Assembly: GCF_003194605.1 (NCBI RefSeq)
Contig: NZ_QHKY01000002.1
Span: forward strand, 558,001-622,000
Source: Nocardioides gilvus
GTDB taxonomy: Bacteria; Actinomycetota; Actinomycetes; Propionibacteriales; Nocardioidaceae
Direction of reading: 5' to 3'
Length of the DNA stretch: 64,000 nucleotides
In this document: in pieces, positions 26,873-35,389 of the stretch
Position numbering within the stretch: the first letter of the stretch is position 1
Layout: every line of letters begins with the position of its first letter
The notes under the pieces: generated by a model
Seen by the model: only the letters and a program-made list of their open reading frames with translations
What the model was told of the DNA's origin: nothing
Databases searched by the model: none
Translations under genes and position numbers: made by a program

Positions 26873-27274
26873 TCAGACGAGCGTGACGAACCAGTCACCG
26901 TCGATACGCACGAGGTCGATGTCGAAGGCGTCGTCGCCCGTGCCGTAGGTGACCGACGCCTTGTCGCCGTCCTCCTCCGACTTCTCGGGACCGTCCTCGA
27001 GCGACTTCTCCGCTTCCTTGCGCTCGTCGTCGTCCATCGCAGGCATGGCGTCGTCGGCCTGCCCGGTGCAGAGCTCGAGTGCCTCCTCGTTCTCGGCGAC
27101 CGGTTGGCCCTCGATCTCGATGAGCGAACAGAAGGCGTCTCCGTCGCGGTCGACCATGGACTGCATGAACTTCTCGGCCGCCTTCTCGCTCTCCGTCTGG
27201 TCCTCGCCGCAGGCGCTGAGGGCGAGAAGGGTGCTGGTCGCGACGGCGACGAGGGTCGTACGTGCGGTGCGCAT
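26873..27274 (-). CDS. Small lipoprotein, tandem paralogue A
   Basis: A 133-residue lipoprotein. The signal peptide ends in the lipobox LSAC with lipidated C22. The mature part is acidic and has a cysteine pair (C49, C69) about 20 residues apart around an FCSLIE motif. Its last strand carries VRIDGDWFVTLV. Start ATG 27274 has AGGAG at 5 nt; the longer in-frame extension is not a signal peptide. The next gene (27393-27794) has the same length and layout. The fold resembles NTF2/DUF4878-type lipoproteins, with low certainty. Confidence 0.8.
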   Translation of the reverse strand: MRTARTTLVAVATSTLLALSACGEDQTESEKAAEKFMQSMVDRDGDAFCSLIEIEGQPVAENEEALELCTGQADDAMPAMDDDERKEAEKSLEDGPEKSEEDGDKASVTYGTGDDAFDIDLVRIDGDWFVTLV

Positions 27275-27392
27275 GGGGTCTCCTGGAGGACTGCGGTGGA
27301 CGCGTCGAGTCGACGCCGCCCGGTTGCGGAAGGCTAGCCGCACCGCGGGCGGGGCCGTCGGCGTGACCAAGTGACGAGCCGGGCGTGCACGC

Positions 27393-27794
27393 TCAGGCGA
27401 GCGGGTCCCAGTACCAGGCCTCGTCGATCTTCACGAAGCCCAGCGCCTCCTCGTCGGAGAGGGTCACCGTAGCCCGGTCGCCGTCCTCCTCGACCTTCTC
27501 GGCGCCCTCCTCGAGGAAGTGCTCCATGTTCTTGCGGTCGTCGTCCTCCAGCTCGATCATCTCCTTGCCGAGGCCGTCGACGCACTCCTTCTTCGACTCC
27601 TCGTCGGGGAGCTCTCCGCCGGTTGCAATCAGGTCGCAGAGCGCTGCGCCGTCCTCGTCCAGGACGCTCTGGACGACCTGGCGAGCTGCTTCCTCTGGGG
27701 TCGAGGTCTGTGCACTGCAGGCTGCGGTGAGGGCGAGCGCGAGGGCGAGGGCGGGGGCGACGAGGACGCTGCTGGTCAGCCGGATGGGGCGCAT
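27393..27794 (-). CDS. Small lipoprotein, tandem paralogue B
   Basis: Also 133 residues. The signal peptide ends TAAC (C26). The mature protein has the same plan as its neighbour: a helix with QSVLDEDGAALCDLI (C53), a second cysteine C71, an acidic helix with EEDGDRATVTL, and a final strand VKIDEAWYWDPLA. It is clearly a duplicate of the gene 119 bp downstream on the same strand. No enzyme motif is seen. The pair sits divergently from the alkaline phosphatase gene. Confidence 0.8.
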   Translation of the reverse strand: MRPIRLTSSVLVAPALALALALTAACSAQTSTPEEAARQVVQSVLDEDGAALCDLIATGGELPDEESKKECVDGLGKEMIELEDDDRKNMEHFLEEGAEKVEEDGDRATVTLSDEEALGFVKIDEAWYWDPLA

Positions 27795-27861
27795 GTGGAC
27801 TCCTGGTGGGGTGCGGGCGGCGCCGTTGCCTGACGCCCTGCAGTGCTGTGCAGGCTACGGC

Positions 27862-27882
27862 GTTCGCGACTGTTCACCCACC
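27862..27882 (+). promoter_or_regulatory. Possible PHO box upstream of phoA
   Basis: GTTCGCGACT is followed directly by GTTCACCCACC, two GTTC direct repeats spaced 10 bp. Streptomyces PhoP boxes are direct repeats related to GTTCACC with 11-bp spacing. The position about 90 bp before the phosphatase start fits phosphate control. Confidence 0.35.
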
Positions 27883-27970
27883 CGTCGCCTAGGAGGCGTC
27901 GCGCGCGCTGCCAACCCATCGCTTGGGTGGAGATGCCACGCAAACCCGGGCACATCCTCGAAAGGCAGTC

Positions 27971-29494
27971 ATGTCCAGAAACGTCCGCAACATCGCCATC
28001 GGCGCTGCGGCGCTCTCCTTGCCGCTCGCCCTCCTCGCCACCAACTCCGCAGCCGTGTACGGCCCGGGCAACGGGTGGGGCAAGTCTGCGCCGCTCATCG
28101 AACGGTCCTCGGCCGGTCAGGTCGACGAGCACGCCGGTGCCCGCCGGATCACCCGAGACCAGACCCAGGTCATTGCCGACTCGGTGCGCAAGAACTCCGC
28201 CAAGAACGTCATCCTCGTCATCGGTGACGGCATGGGTGACTCCGAGATCACCATCGCCCGCAACTACCTCGAGGGTGCCGGTGGCTCCCTCAAGGGCATC
28301 GACTCCCTCCCTCTGACCGGACAGATGACGCACTACAGCGTCGACCGGGAGACCGGGAAGCCCGACTACGTGGCCGACTCGGCCGCCACGGGCACCGCCT
28401 GGGCGACCGGCACGAAGACCTACGACAACGCGATCAGCGTCGACCGGCACGGGGCGCCGCAGCAGAGCGTCCTGCAGTGGGCGAAGAAGACCGGCCGGGC
28501 CACCGGCAACGTCTCCACCTCCGAGATCCAGGACGCCACCCCGGCGGTGCTCTACTCGCACATGTCGCTGCGCGCCTGCAAGGGCCCGGTCGCCACCTCC
28601 AAGACCTGCTCCGCCGAAGCTCTGGAGAACGGTGGACCGGGATCGATCAGCGAGCAGTTGCTCGACACCCGTCCGGACGTGACCCTCGGTGGTGGCTCGG
28701 CCTTCTACGAGGAGGTCGCCCAGGCAGGCAAGTTCAAGGGCAAGACGCTCGCCGAGCAGGCTCGCGAGCGTGGCTTCCAGTACTACACGGACAAGGCCGA
28801 CCTCGCCTCGATCAAGAAGGCCGACCAGAAGAGCCCGGTGCTGGCACTCTTCGCGCCCAACAACCTGCCGGTGAAGTTCGCCCCGCTGGTCGCCGCCAAG
28901 GGCGGCGCCGCCCTGCCGGCGGCCGAGTGCCAGCCCGAGCCCGCCTTCTCCGACGTGCCCGCCCTCGGTGAGATGACCAGCAAGGCGATCGACCTGCTCA
29001 CCAAGAACAAGGACGGCCGGAAGAACGGCTTCTTCCTCCAGGTCGAGTCCGCCTCGATCGACAAGAAGGACCACTCCGCCGACGTCTGCGGCCAGATCGG
29101 TGAGACCCAGCAGATGGACGAGGCAGTCCAGGAGGCGCTGGAGTTCGCCAAGCGTGACGGCAACACCATGGTCATCGTCACCGCCGACCACGCCCACACC
29201 TCGATGATCGTGGATGGCGGCACCCCCGGCCACGACGCGCACCTGAACACGGCCGACGGCTCGGAGATGATCGTCACCTACGGGACCTCTGCTCGTCCTG
29301 GCGGCATGCAGCACACCGGCGCGCAGGTGCGGGTCGCGGGCTACGGCCCCGGCGCCGCCAACATCGTGGGGCTGATCGACCAGACCGACCTCTTCTTCAC
29401 GATGCGTGACGGCATGAAGAACTGGAGCAAGGTGCACCCGCCCCAGAAGTCGAAGCCCGCGAAGAAGTCCGAGCGGTCGAACAACCGTCGATGA
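27971..29494 (+). CDS. phoA: Secreted alkaline phosphatase
   Basis: A 507-residue PhoA-type phosphomonoesterase with a signal peptide (about 1-28). Metal-site D86 is in IGDGMGDSE, the nucleophile S137 in DSAATGTAW, and later metal ligands are in SADVC, TADHAHT and GHDAHL. It releases phosphate from organic esters outside the cell. Start ATG 27971 has AAAGG 6 nt upstream. It is larger than E. coli PhoA, with an insertion of about 100 residues near the middle rich in K and A. The candidate PHO box suggests phosphate-starvation control. Confidence 0.95.
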   Translation: MSRNVRNIAIGAAALSLPLALLATNSAAVYGPGNGWGKSAPLIERSSAGQVDEHAGARRITRDQTQVIADSVRKNSAKNVILVIGDGMGDSEITIARNYLEGAGGSLKGIDSLPLTGQMTHYSVDRETGKPDYVADSAATGTAWATGTKTYDNAISVDRHGAPQQSVLQWAKKTGRATGNVSTSEIQDATPAVLYSHMSLRACKGPVATSKTCSAEALENGGPGSISEQLLDTRPDVTLGGGSAFYEEVAQAGKFKGKTLAEQARERGFQYYTDKADLASIKKADQKSPVLALFAPNNLPVKFAPLVAAKGGAALPAAECQPEPAFSDVPALGEMTSKAIDLLTKNKDGRKNGFFLQVESASIDKKDHSADVCGQIGETQQMDEAVQEALEFAKRDGNTMVIVTADHAHTSMIVDGGTPGHDAHLNTADGSEMIVTYGTSARPGGMQHTGAQVRVAGYGPGAANIVGLIDQTDLFFTMRDGMKNWSKVHPPQKSKPAKKSERSNNRR

Positions 29495-29558
29495 GTTCCG
29501 AGTCCTCGGCGCTCTGCCAGCAGGGTTGATCCCGCGGCAGTGATCCAAGGGCGCGGGC

Positions 29559-30395
29559 TCAGAGGCGTTCCTGCAGCCAGGCGGCGTCGGCCACGTGTTG
29601 GTCGGCGCCGCCCGGCGTCTCCAGGATGACCGGCGCTCCGGCGTCACGAATGACCCGGGCGAGGAGCTCAGGGTCGATCTGCCCCGCGCCGAGGTTGGCG
29701 TGCCGGTCCGCGCCCGAGTCGAAGGCGTCCCGGCTGTCGTTGCAGTGCACCAGGTCGATGCGTCCGGTGATCGCGATGACGTCGTCCACGACCGTCTCGA
29801 GGGCGTTGCCGCCGGCGTGGGCGTGACAGGTGTCGAGGCAGAAGCCGACCCGGTCAGCCCCCTCGGCGCTCTCGATGGCGTCCCAGACCCGAGCGATGCG
29901 TGCCAGGTGCCGGGTCATCGCGTGGTCACCGCCTGCGGTGTTCTCGATCAGCAGGGGCACGGCGAGGTCGGTGGCCTCGATCGCCTTGCGCCAGTTGTCG
30001 AACCCCTTCGCCAACATTTCAGCATCGTCGTCCCCTCTGCTCACGTGGCCGCCGTGGACGATGAGCCCCTGGGCGCCGACCTCAGCAGCCGCGTTGACGT
30101 GCTGCTGCAGCAACTTACGACTGGGGATCCTGATCCGGTTGTTGGTGGTGGCCACGTTGATCACGTACGGCGCATGGACGTAGATGGCGACGCCGGCCTC
30201 CGCCGCGTCGGCCTTCAGCGCCTCGGCGCCACCTGCGTACTCCACGACGGGGCCCTTGTAGCTCTGCGGATCGCCGAGGAACATCTGGACGACCGTCATG
30301 CCGCGGGCCCGGGCCTCGGCGATCGGGTCCTGCTGGTCCACGTGGGCGCCGATGGTGAGCGCGCCGACAGGGGAGGAGGGGGTGGCTTGGCTCAT
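29559..30395 (-). CDS. nfo: Deoxyribonuclease IV (endonuclease IV)
   Basis: A 278-residue TIM-barrel AP endonuclease that cuts DNA at abasic sites during base-excision repair. Zinc-ligand blocks are visible: [41 protein letters not shown] and [20 protein letters not shown]. Length is typical. It is convergent with phoA, and an STK gene lies 52 bp upstream on the same strand. Confidence 0.95.
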   Translation of the reverse strand: MSQATPSSPVGALTIGAHVDQQDPIAEARARGMTVVQMFLGDPQSYKGPVVEYAGGAEALKADAAEAGVAIYVHAPYVINVATTNNRIRIPSRKLLQQHVNAAAEVGAQGLIVHGGHVSRGDDDAEMLAKGFDNWRKAIEATDLAVPLLIENTAGGDHAMTRHLARIARVWDAIESAEGADRVGFCLDTCHAHAGGNALETVVDDVIAITGRIDLVHCNDSRDAFDSGADRHANLGAGQIDPELLARVIRDAGAPVILETPGGADQHVADAAWLQERL

Positions 30396-30447
30396 GGCTC
30401 CACCCTAGGACGCTGCGCCGACGGCCCGGGTCGTGACCGTTGGCCGC

Positions 30448-31377
30448 TCATCGGAGCAGCCCCCACACCACGACGCCGCAGCCCGCGACCACCGCGCCCG
30501 AGACCGTCAGTGCGGCGAGCGCGACCAGTCGGGTGCCGAGATCCCTGCGCCGGGACCGTACGTCTGCCCGCGCCACGTCATCGGGCGCGGGGCCGAGGCG
30601 GTCCCTCACCCAGGCTCCCTCGGGTGCGGAGATTGCCAGCGCCTGGAGCAGGGCGAGTGCCTGCTCGGCCGTGGTCGGGCGCTGCTCGGGGTCGGGGTGG
30701 GTCAGGCGTTCCAGCAGTGGTCGCAGTCGGGTCGGCGGCCAGGGAAGGTCGGGGTGTGGTCGCCGACCGGTGAGCAGGTGCAACGCGGTGACCCCGAGCG
30801 CGTACAGGTCGTGGCGGGGGTCGGCGTGGAGGTGGGCCTCGGGCGGCAGGTAGCCGTCGGTGCCGACCGGTCCGGCCACCGTCAGCCGCGGGGCGGTGGG
30901 GTCCAACGCCACCCCGAAGTCACCCAGCCGCAGGTGGATGCTGCCGTCCGCGGTCGACTCCAGGAGCAGGTTGGCCGGCTTCACGTCGCGGTGCACCAGC
31001 CCGGCACCGTGCACGACCGCGAGCGCCCGCAGGGTCTGCTCCACGACGAGAGCGACCACCTCCTGCGGCAGGGCTCCGTGGCGGGCCAGGAGATCCTGCA
31101 CCGTGCCGCCCCCCATCAGGTCGGTGGTCAGCAGGACGATGTCCTCCTCGGCTGCCCACCCGGTGGCCGTGAGGAGGTGGGGATGGCGCAGCCGGATCTC
31201 CTGCTCACGCCAGAAGCGGGCCATCAGCGCGCCGGTGTGGGCGCCCAACACCTTCGCGGCCACCACGTCACCTGTGGTCAGGTCGCGGGCACGCCAGACC
31301 GAGGCTGTCGCCCCGGCACCGATCTGGTCCAGCAGCAACCACCGTCCCGCGACCGTACGTCCGCCGGCCTGCTCCAC
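30448..31377 (-). CDS. Membrane-anchored Ser/Thr protein kinase
   Basis: A 309-residue Hanks-type kinase with an intact catalytic set: Gly loop IGAGATAS (19-26), K42 in AAKVL, HRDVKPAN (129-136), DFG (153-155) and a PPE motif (about 178-180). One C-terminal transmembrane helix (about 283-307) leaves almost no extracellular sensor, unlike PknB. GTG 31377 has GGAGG upstream. Its neighbours are nfo and the rpsF operon, so its targets are not indicated. Confidence 0.92.
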   Translation of the reverse strand: MEQAGGRTVAGRWLLLDQIGAGATASVWRARDLTTGDVVAAKVLGAHTGALMARFWREQEIRLRHPHLLTATGWAAEEDIVLLTTDLMGGGTVQDLLARHGALPQEVVALVVEQTLRALAVVHGAGLVHRDVKPANLLLESTADGSIHLRLGDFGVALDPTAPRLTVAGPVGTDGYLPPEAHLHADPRHDLYALGVTALHLLTGRRPHPDLPWPPTRLRPLLERLTHPDPEQRPTTAEQALALLQALAISAPEGAWVRDRLGPAPDDVARADVRSRRRDLGTRLVALAALTVSGAVVAGCGVVVWGLLR

Positions 31378-31697
31378 CGCGTACGCCTCCGCTCATCTCC
31401 GGCGCAGTCCTGACCTCCGCGGGGTCGGGCCCTGACGCCCGTCCGACGCTAGTGGCAGTCGGCCGTCGGTGAGGGCGACGATTCACAGGCGCGCCGGGTG
31501 CTCCACAGGGCGCGCCAGGGATTCACCGCACCCTCGTCTGCGCTGGTAACCTGCTCCAGTTCTCTGTGTGCCCTCCTCAATAGGAGACGCCCGCAGTGAG
31601 CTCGCGGCCTGACTCACCCGAGTCGTTGGCCGTGACGCAAGCCCTCCTGCCACGGAGAGTCCGTGGCCGCCTGAGTCCAAAGGAGGTGGAGACCGCT
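31378..31697. promoter_or_regulatory. STK-rpsF divergent intergenic region with rpsF promoter and leader
   Basis: This 320-bp gap holds a likely rpsF promoter: TAACCT at 31547-31552 with TTCACC at 31522-31527. A leader of about 140 nt follows. Within it, GCCACGG-AGAGT-CCGTGGC (31649-31667) is a perfect 7-bp hairpin, and AGGAGG (31681-31686) lies 11 nt before the TTG start. Leaders of this operon are regulated by S6:S18 in other bacteria, so this hairpin is a candidate site. No gene is supported here. Confidence 0.55.
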
Positions 31698-31988
31698 TTG
31701 CGTAAGTATGAAGTGATGGTCATCCTCGACCCCAGTCTCGAAGAGCGCACGATCGAGCCTTCGCTCGACAAGTACCTCAACGTCATCCGCACCGACGGTG
31801 GAACCGTCGAGAAGGTTGATGTCTGGGGTCGTCGTCGTCTCGCGTACGAGATCAAGAAGAACGCCGAAGGCATCTACGTTGTCGTCTCGATCGAGGCCGA
31901 GCCGGCCACGGTCAAGGAGTTCGACCGCCAGCTGACCCTCAACGAGTCCATCCTGCGCACGAAGGTCATCAAGCCCGGCAACCGCTGA
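31698..31988 (+). CDS. rpsF: Ribosomal protein S6
   Basis: A 96-residue bS6, typical in length, starting [12 protein letters not shown] and containing [20 protein letters not shown]. The start is a TTG at 31698. It is chosen because bS6 proteins begin with this Arg-Lys-Tyr-Glu block and AGGAGG precedes it; the open frame upstream has no homology. It binds S18 on the small subunit platform. First gene of the rpsF-ssb-rpsR-rplI operon. Confidence 0.95.
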   Translation: MRKYEVMVILDPSLEERTIEPSLDKYLNVIRTDGGTVEKVDVWGRRRLAYEIKKNAEGIYVVVSIEAEPATVKEFDRQLTLNESILRTKVIKPGNR

Positions 31989-32105
31989 GCTTGTGCACAA
32001 GTCTTCGTAACCGTCGGCGACATCGGCAACGATGGTCTCCGGCAAGCAAGTGGCGGATTCAAACCCGCAACACCAACTGATGGACCAACCTAGGGAGTTC
32101 TTGCA

Positions 32106-32699
32106 ATGGCAGGCGAGACCGTCATCACCGTGGTCGGCAACCTGGTCGACGACCCGGAGCTGCGATTCACCCCGTCGGGTGCACCCGTGGCCAACTTCCG
32201 GATCGCTTCCACGCCGCGCACCTTCGACAAGAACGCCAACGAGTGGAAGGACGGCGACGCGCTGTTCCTCTCCTGCTCGATCTGGCGTCAGGCAGCCGAG
32301 AACGTTGCCGAGTCGCTCCAGAAGGGCATGCGCGTCGTGGTGCAAGGACGGCTCAAGCAGCGCCAGTACGAGACTCGCGAAGGCGAGAAGCGCACTGTCG
32401 TTGAGCTCGAGGTCGAAGAAATCGGTCCCTCGCTGAAGTACGCCACCGCCAAGGTTGCTCGCGCCGCTCGTCAGAGTGGTGGCGGCGGCTTCGGTGGCGG
32501 CGGTCAGCAGGGCGGCGGTTTCGGCGGCGGTCAGCAGGGCGGCCAGCAGGCCGACGACCCGTGGGCCACTCCGGCTCCGCAGCAGCCCCAGGGCGGCGGC
32601 GGTTTCGGTGGCGGTCAGCAGGGCGGCGGCCAGCAGGGTGGGGCACAGCCCGACCCGTGGGGCGCCCCCGGCGTGGGCTCGGAAGAGCCTCCGTTCTGA
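32106..32699 (+). CDS. ssb: Single-stranded DNA-binding protein
   Basis: A 197-residue SSB. The OB fold (about 1-115) begins [20 protein letters not shown] Gly/Gln-rich linker with [11 protein letters not shown] repeats follows (about 125-185), and the conserved acidic tip ends EEPPF, the docking site for repair partners. It coats single-stranded DNA in replication and repair. Located between rpsF and rpsR, as is usual. AGGGAGTTCTTGCA precedes the ATG. Confidence 0.97.
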   Translation: MAGETVITVVGNLVDDPELRFTPSGAPVANFRIASTPRTFDKNANEWKDGDALFLSCSIWRQAAENVAESLQKGMRVVVQGRLKQRQYETREGEKRTVVELEVEEIGPSLKYATAKVARAARQSGGGGFGGGGQQGGGFGGGQQGGQQADDPWATPAPQQPQGGGGFGGGQQGGGQQGGAQPDPWGAPGVGSEEPPF

Positions 32700-32798
32700 C
32701 CTGAACGACCCCTCTCTGGGGCCGTCCATCAGTTGTATCCGAATACACCCTCAACCATTCCGACCTCGCGGTCGGGCTTCTAGAAAGGAAGCACCACA

Positions 32799-33035
32799 AT
32801 GGCCAAGGCAGTGATTCGCAAGCCCAAGAAGAAGGTTTGCCAGTTCTGCAAGGAGAAGGCGACTGGTGTCGACTACAAAGACACCACGCTCCTTCGCAAG
32901 TTCATCTCCGACCGTGGCAAGATCCGCGCGCGTCGCGTGACCGGCAACTGCGTCCAGCACCAGCGTGATGTCGCCATGGCGGTCAAGAACGCTCGTGAAG
33001 TCGCGCTGCTCCCGTACACCTCTACCGGACGCTGA
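32799..33035 (+). CDS. rpsR: Ribosomal protein S18
   Basis: A 78-residue bS18 of the cysteine-containing type: CQFCKEK at 14-20 and a later NCVQHQRDV. Actinobacteria often carry a second, cysteine-free S18 under zinc control; this is the C+ form. It pairs with S6 on the 30S subunit. AGAAAGGAAGCACCACA precedes the start. Confidence 0.96.
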   Translation: MAKAVIRKPKKKVCQFCKEKATGVDYKDTTLLRKFISDRGKIRARRVTGNCVQHQRDVAMAVKNAREVALLPYTSTGR

Positions 33036-33049
33036 AGGGAGCCAGGAAC

Positions 33050-33496
33050 ATGAAGCTCATCCTGACCCAGGAAGTGACCGGCCTCGGTGGCCCCGGTGAC
33101 ATCGTCGAGGTGAAGGACGGCTACGGCCGTAACTACCTCATCCCGCGCGGCGAGGGCATTCGCTGGACCAAGGGGGGCGAGAAGACGGTGGAGTCGATCA
33201 AGGCTGCACGCAAGTCCCGCGCCGTCCGCGACCAGGCCCACGCCGAAGAGATCAAGGGCAAGCTCGAGGGCAACGCTGTTGCACTCAAGGTGCGTGCCGG
33301 TGAGTCCGGTCGCCTGTTCGGCGCCATCACCACCGGTGACATCGCTGAGGCTCTCAGCGCTGCTGCGGGCGAGACCGTCGACAAGCGCACGCTCGTCCTC
33401 GGCAACCCGATCAAGTCGCTCGGCTCCCACGCCGTGTCGGTCAAGCTGCACGATGACGTGACCGCTCAGGTCACGGTCAACGTGATCCCTGCCTGA
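33050..33496 (+). CDS. rplI: Ribosomal protein L9
   Basis: A 148-residue bL9. The N-terminal domain [13 protein letters not shown] with [16 protein letters not shown] is followed by a long helix and a C-terminal domain ([17 protein letters not shown]). It binds 23S rRNA near the L1 stalk. It starts 15 bp after rpsR and ends the operon before a strong terminator. Confidence 0.97.
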   Translation: MKLILTQEVTGLGGPGDIVEVKDGYGRNYLIPRGEGIRWTKGGEKTVESIKAARKSRAVRDQAHAEEIKGKLEGNAVALKVRAGESGRLFGAITTGDIAEALSAAAGETVDKRTLVLGNPIKSLGSHAVSVKLHDDVTAQVTVNVIPA

Positions 33497-33514
33497 TCAC
33501 AGCGTCTGACGCAG

Positions 33515-33548
33515 GAAGCCCGCTCACCGTTCGCGGTGGGCGGGCTTC
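33515..33548. terminator. Bidirectional terminator, rplI and MATE gene
   Basis: GAAGCCCGC and GCGGGCTTC form a 9-bp stem, continued by CACC/GGTG around GTTCGC with one wobble pair. It lies between the convergent stops of rplI and the MATE gene and can serve both. Confidence 0.85.
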
Positions 33549-33583
33549 TCGCGTTGGTGCGTCCGACCATCCGCGGGCGCTGA

Positions 33584-34918
33584 TCAGGACGCGCCCAGGA
33601 CGATCCAACGTCCTCGGCGGGCCCGCGCCATGAGCAGGATGCAGCGCACGCCCATGAAGAGCGCGGCGAAGAGGACCCAGATCCACACCAGGCTCCGAGA
33701 CTGGTCGGCGACCATCGGTACCGCCAGCACGAGTGGTGCGTACACGGCCAGGGTCCAGATCCCCGCCCACGCCAGGAAGCGTCCGTCCCCGGCGCCGATC
33801 AGGACCCCGTCGAGCACGAAGACGACTCCTGCCACGGGTTGACCCAGAGCGGCGATCAGCAGGATCGGCACCAGCAGGTCGTGAACCGCGGGGTCGGGGG
33901 TGAAGAGCGGCCCGAGGAAGGGCGCACCGGCCGCGATCAGGAGCCCTGCGACGATCCCGCTGCCCCATCCCCAACGGATCAAGCGTTGCAGGAGCACCTC
34001 GGTCCCTGCGCGGTCCCCTGCGCCCAGGGAGCGCCCGGTCAGCGCCTGGGCTGCGATGGCGATCGCGTCGAGGGCGAAGACCATGAAGGTCCACACGGTG
34101 AAGGCGATCTGGTGGGCAGCAAGGGCGGTGCCCTGGGTGTCACCGCTGTGGGCCACCGACCAGGCGCCGACGACGAGGGCGGCGCGCAGGGCGAGCGTAC
34201 GGACCACGAGGGCGACGCTGGCCCGTCCCGCGCTGACGATGCCGGCGACGTCGGGGGTGAGCGCCGCCCCCTCCGCCCGCGCGGCGCGGATCACTACCGC
34301 CACCAGGACGAGTGCGCTCAGCACCTGCGCGATCACCGAGCCCAGGGCGGCCCCCGCCACCCCCAGTGCCGGGACGGGCCCGAAGCCGAACACCAGGACG
34401 AGGTTGAGCACGACGTTGACGAGGTTGCCGCCCACGGCGACCCAGAGCGGCGTACGGGTGTCCTGCAGGCCGCGGAGCACGCCGGTGGCGGCCAGCATCA
34501 CCAACAACGGCGTGACCCCCAGAACGGCGACAGAGAGATAGTCCGACGCGTGCTGCGCGACGGCGTCGCCCACCCCGAAGGCCGCGATGAGCGGGTGAAG
34601 GGTGAGGAGCAGTACGCCGGTGGTCAGCGCACCGATCAGGACGGCGAGCCAGATCCCGTCTGCGCCGAGGGTGAGGGCACGTCGCGTGTCGCCGGCCCCG
34701 AGGTGGCGCGAGACTCCTGCGGTGGTCCCGTAGGCGAGGAAGATGCAGAGACCGACGGCGGTCTGCATGACCACCGCGGCGATGCCGACGCCGGCCAGTT
34801 CGGAGGTGCCGAGGCGGCCGACGATCGCGGTGTCGGTGAGAAGGAAGAGCGGTTCTGCGACCAGTGCGAAGAAGGCCGGGATCGCAAGCCTGAGGATCTC
34901 CCGGTCTGTGGTGTGCAC
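33584..34918 (-). CDS. MATE family efflux transporter
   Basis: A 444-residue membrane protein with 12 predicted helices in two homologous halves, typical of DinF-like MATE exporters (IPAFFALVAEPLFLLTDTAIVGRLGTSEL at the N-terminus, cut here into blocks LFLLTDTAIVGRLG and ELAGVGIAA). It exports organic cations or drugs with H+ or Na+. GTG 34918 is chosen because TACACT (minus strand, 34930-34925) lies 6 nt before it; the longer start at 34948 is rejected. It is divergent from dnaB across a 471-bp gap. Confidence 0.92.
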   Translation of the reverse strand: MHTTDREILRLAIPAFFALVAEPLFLLTDTAIVGRLGTSELAGVGIAAVVMQTAVGLCIFLAYGTTAGVSRHLGAGDTRRALTLGADGIWLAVLIGALTTGVLLLTLHPLIAAFGVGDAVAQHASDYLSVAVLGVTPLLVMLAATGVLRGLQDTRTPLWVAVGGNLVNVVLNLVLVFGFGPVPALGVAGAALGSVIAQVLSALVLVAVVIRAARAEGAALTPDVAGIVSAGRASVALVVRTLALRAALVVGAWSVAHSGDTQGTALAAHQIAFTVWTFMVFALDAIAIAAQALTGRSLGAGDRAGTEVLLQRLIRWGWGSGIVAGLLIAAGAPFLGPLFTPDPAVHDLLVPILLIAALGQPVAGVVFVLDGVLIGAGDGRFLAWAGIWTLAVYAPLVLAVPMVADQSRSLVWIWVLFAALFMGVRCILLMARARRGRWIVLGAS

Positions 34919-35389
34919 CGGATCAGTGTAGGAAGCGGCGCGTCGCATCGGCGTGTCGCACCCGGCTGGAAGGTAAAGCCGCAGGTCAGAGGCGAAATTC
35001 GGGTATGCGGCTCTTTACCAACCTGTGGAGAGGCTTGGGATATCACACTTCACTTCATCGTTTCAGCGCCTTGTCGACAAAGGAACTCATGAAATCTCAC
35101 GGCTGGAAATACTTTCCGGGGAACCTTTCATGCACAGGGTGTGGATTGCGTTTTCGCAGGTCAGAGGTCCTGTTGGGGGCGATGCGAGATGTCTGTCCAC
35201 AGCCAACCCCACAGATGTGGGCATGTTGTTGGGGACAACTCACCCCTCATGCCCAAGTTATGCACAGGGCCTGTGGATACGCCGCTGTCATTTGCCCCCC
35301 TCGACCACGTACGTTCGCTGCGGTCGTAGGACTGTCGGTGCTCGCTCATAGGCTCCGAGACGACCCTCAGCGCCACTCCCGGAGGACCC
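34919..35389. promoter_or_regulatory. Gene-free, low-GC region with DnaA-box-like sites before dnaB
   Basis: This 471-bp gap has no convincing gene. Positions 35041-35100 are only about 43% GC by hand count. Four 9-mers differ by one base from TT(A/G)TCCACA: TTGTCGACA (35071), CTGTCCACA (35193), TTATGCACA (35258) and GTATCCACA on the minus strand (35280-35272). Weaker copies lie at 35024, 35128 and 35140. Inverted repeats are also present: a bulged stem 34972-35019, CCCACA-GA-TGTGGG (35208-35221), and GGGCATG/CATGCCC (35219-35225, 35248-35254). The MATE promoter lies at its left edge. Confidence 0.6.

Noticed and set aside
27776..29647. 623-residue minus-strand frame across phoA
   Set aside because: Antisense to phoA, which has full catalytic motifs.
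35024..35280. Chromosomal oriC
   Set aside because: dnaA, dnaN and recF are not present and the flanks are MATE and dnaB. The sites are imperfect. It is kept only as a DnaA-binding candidate.
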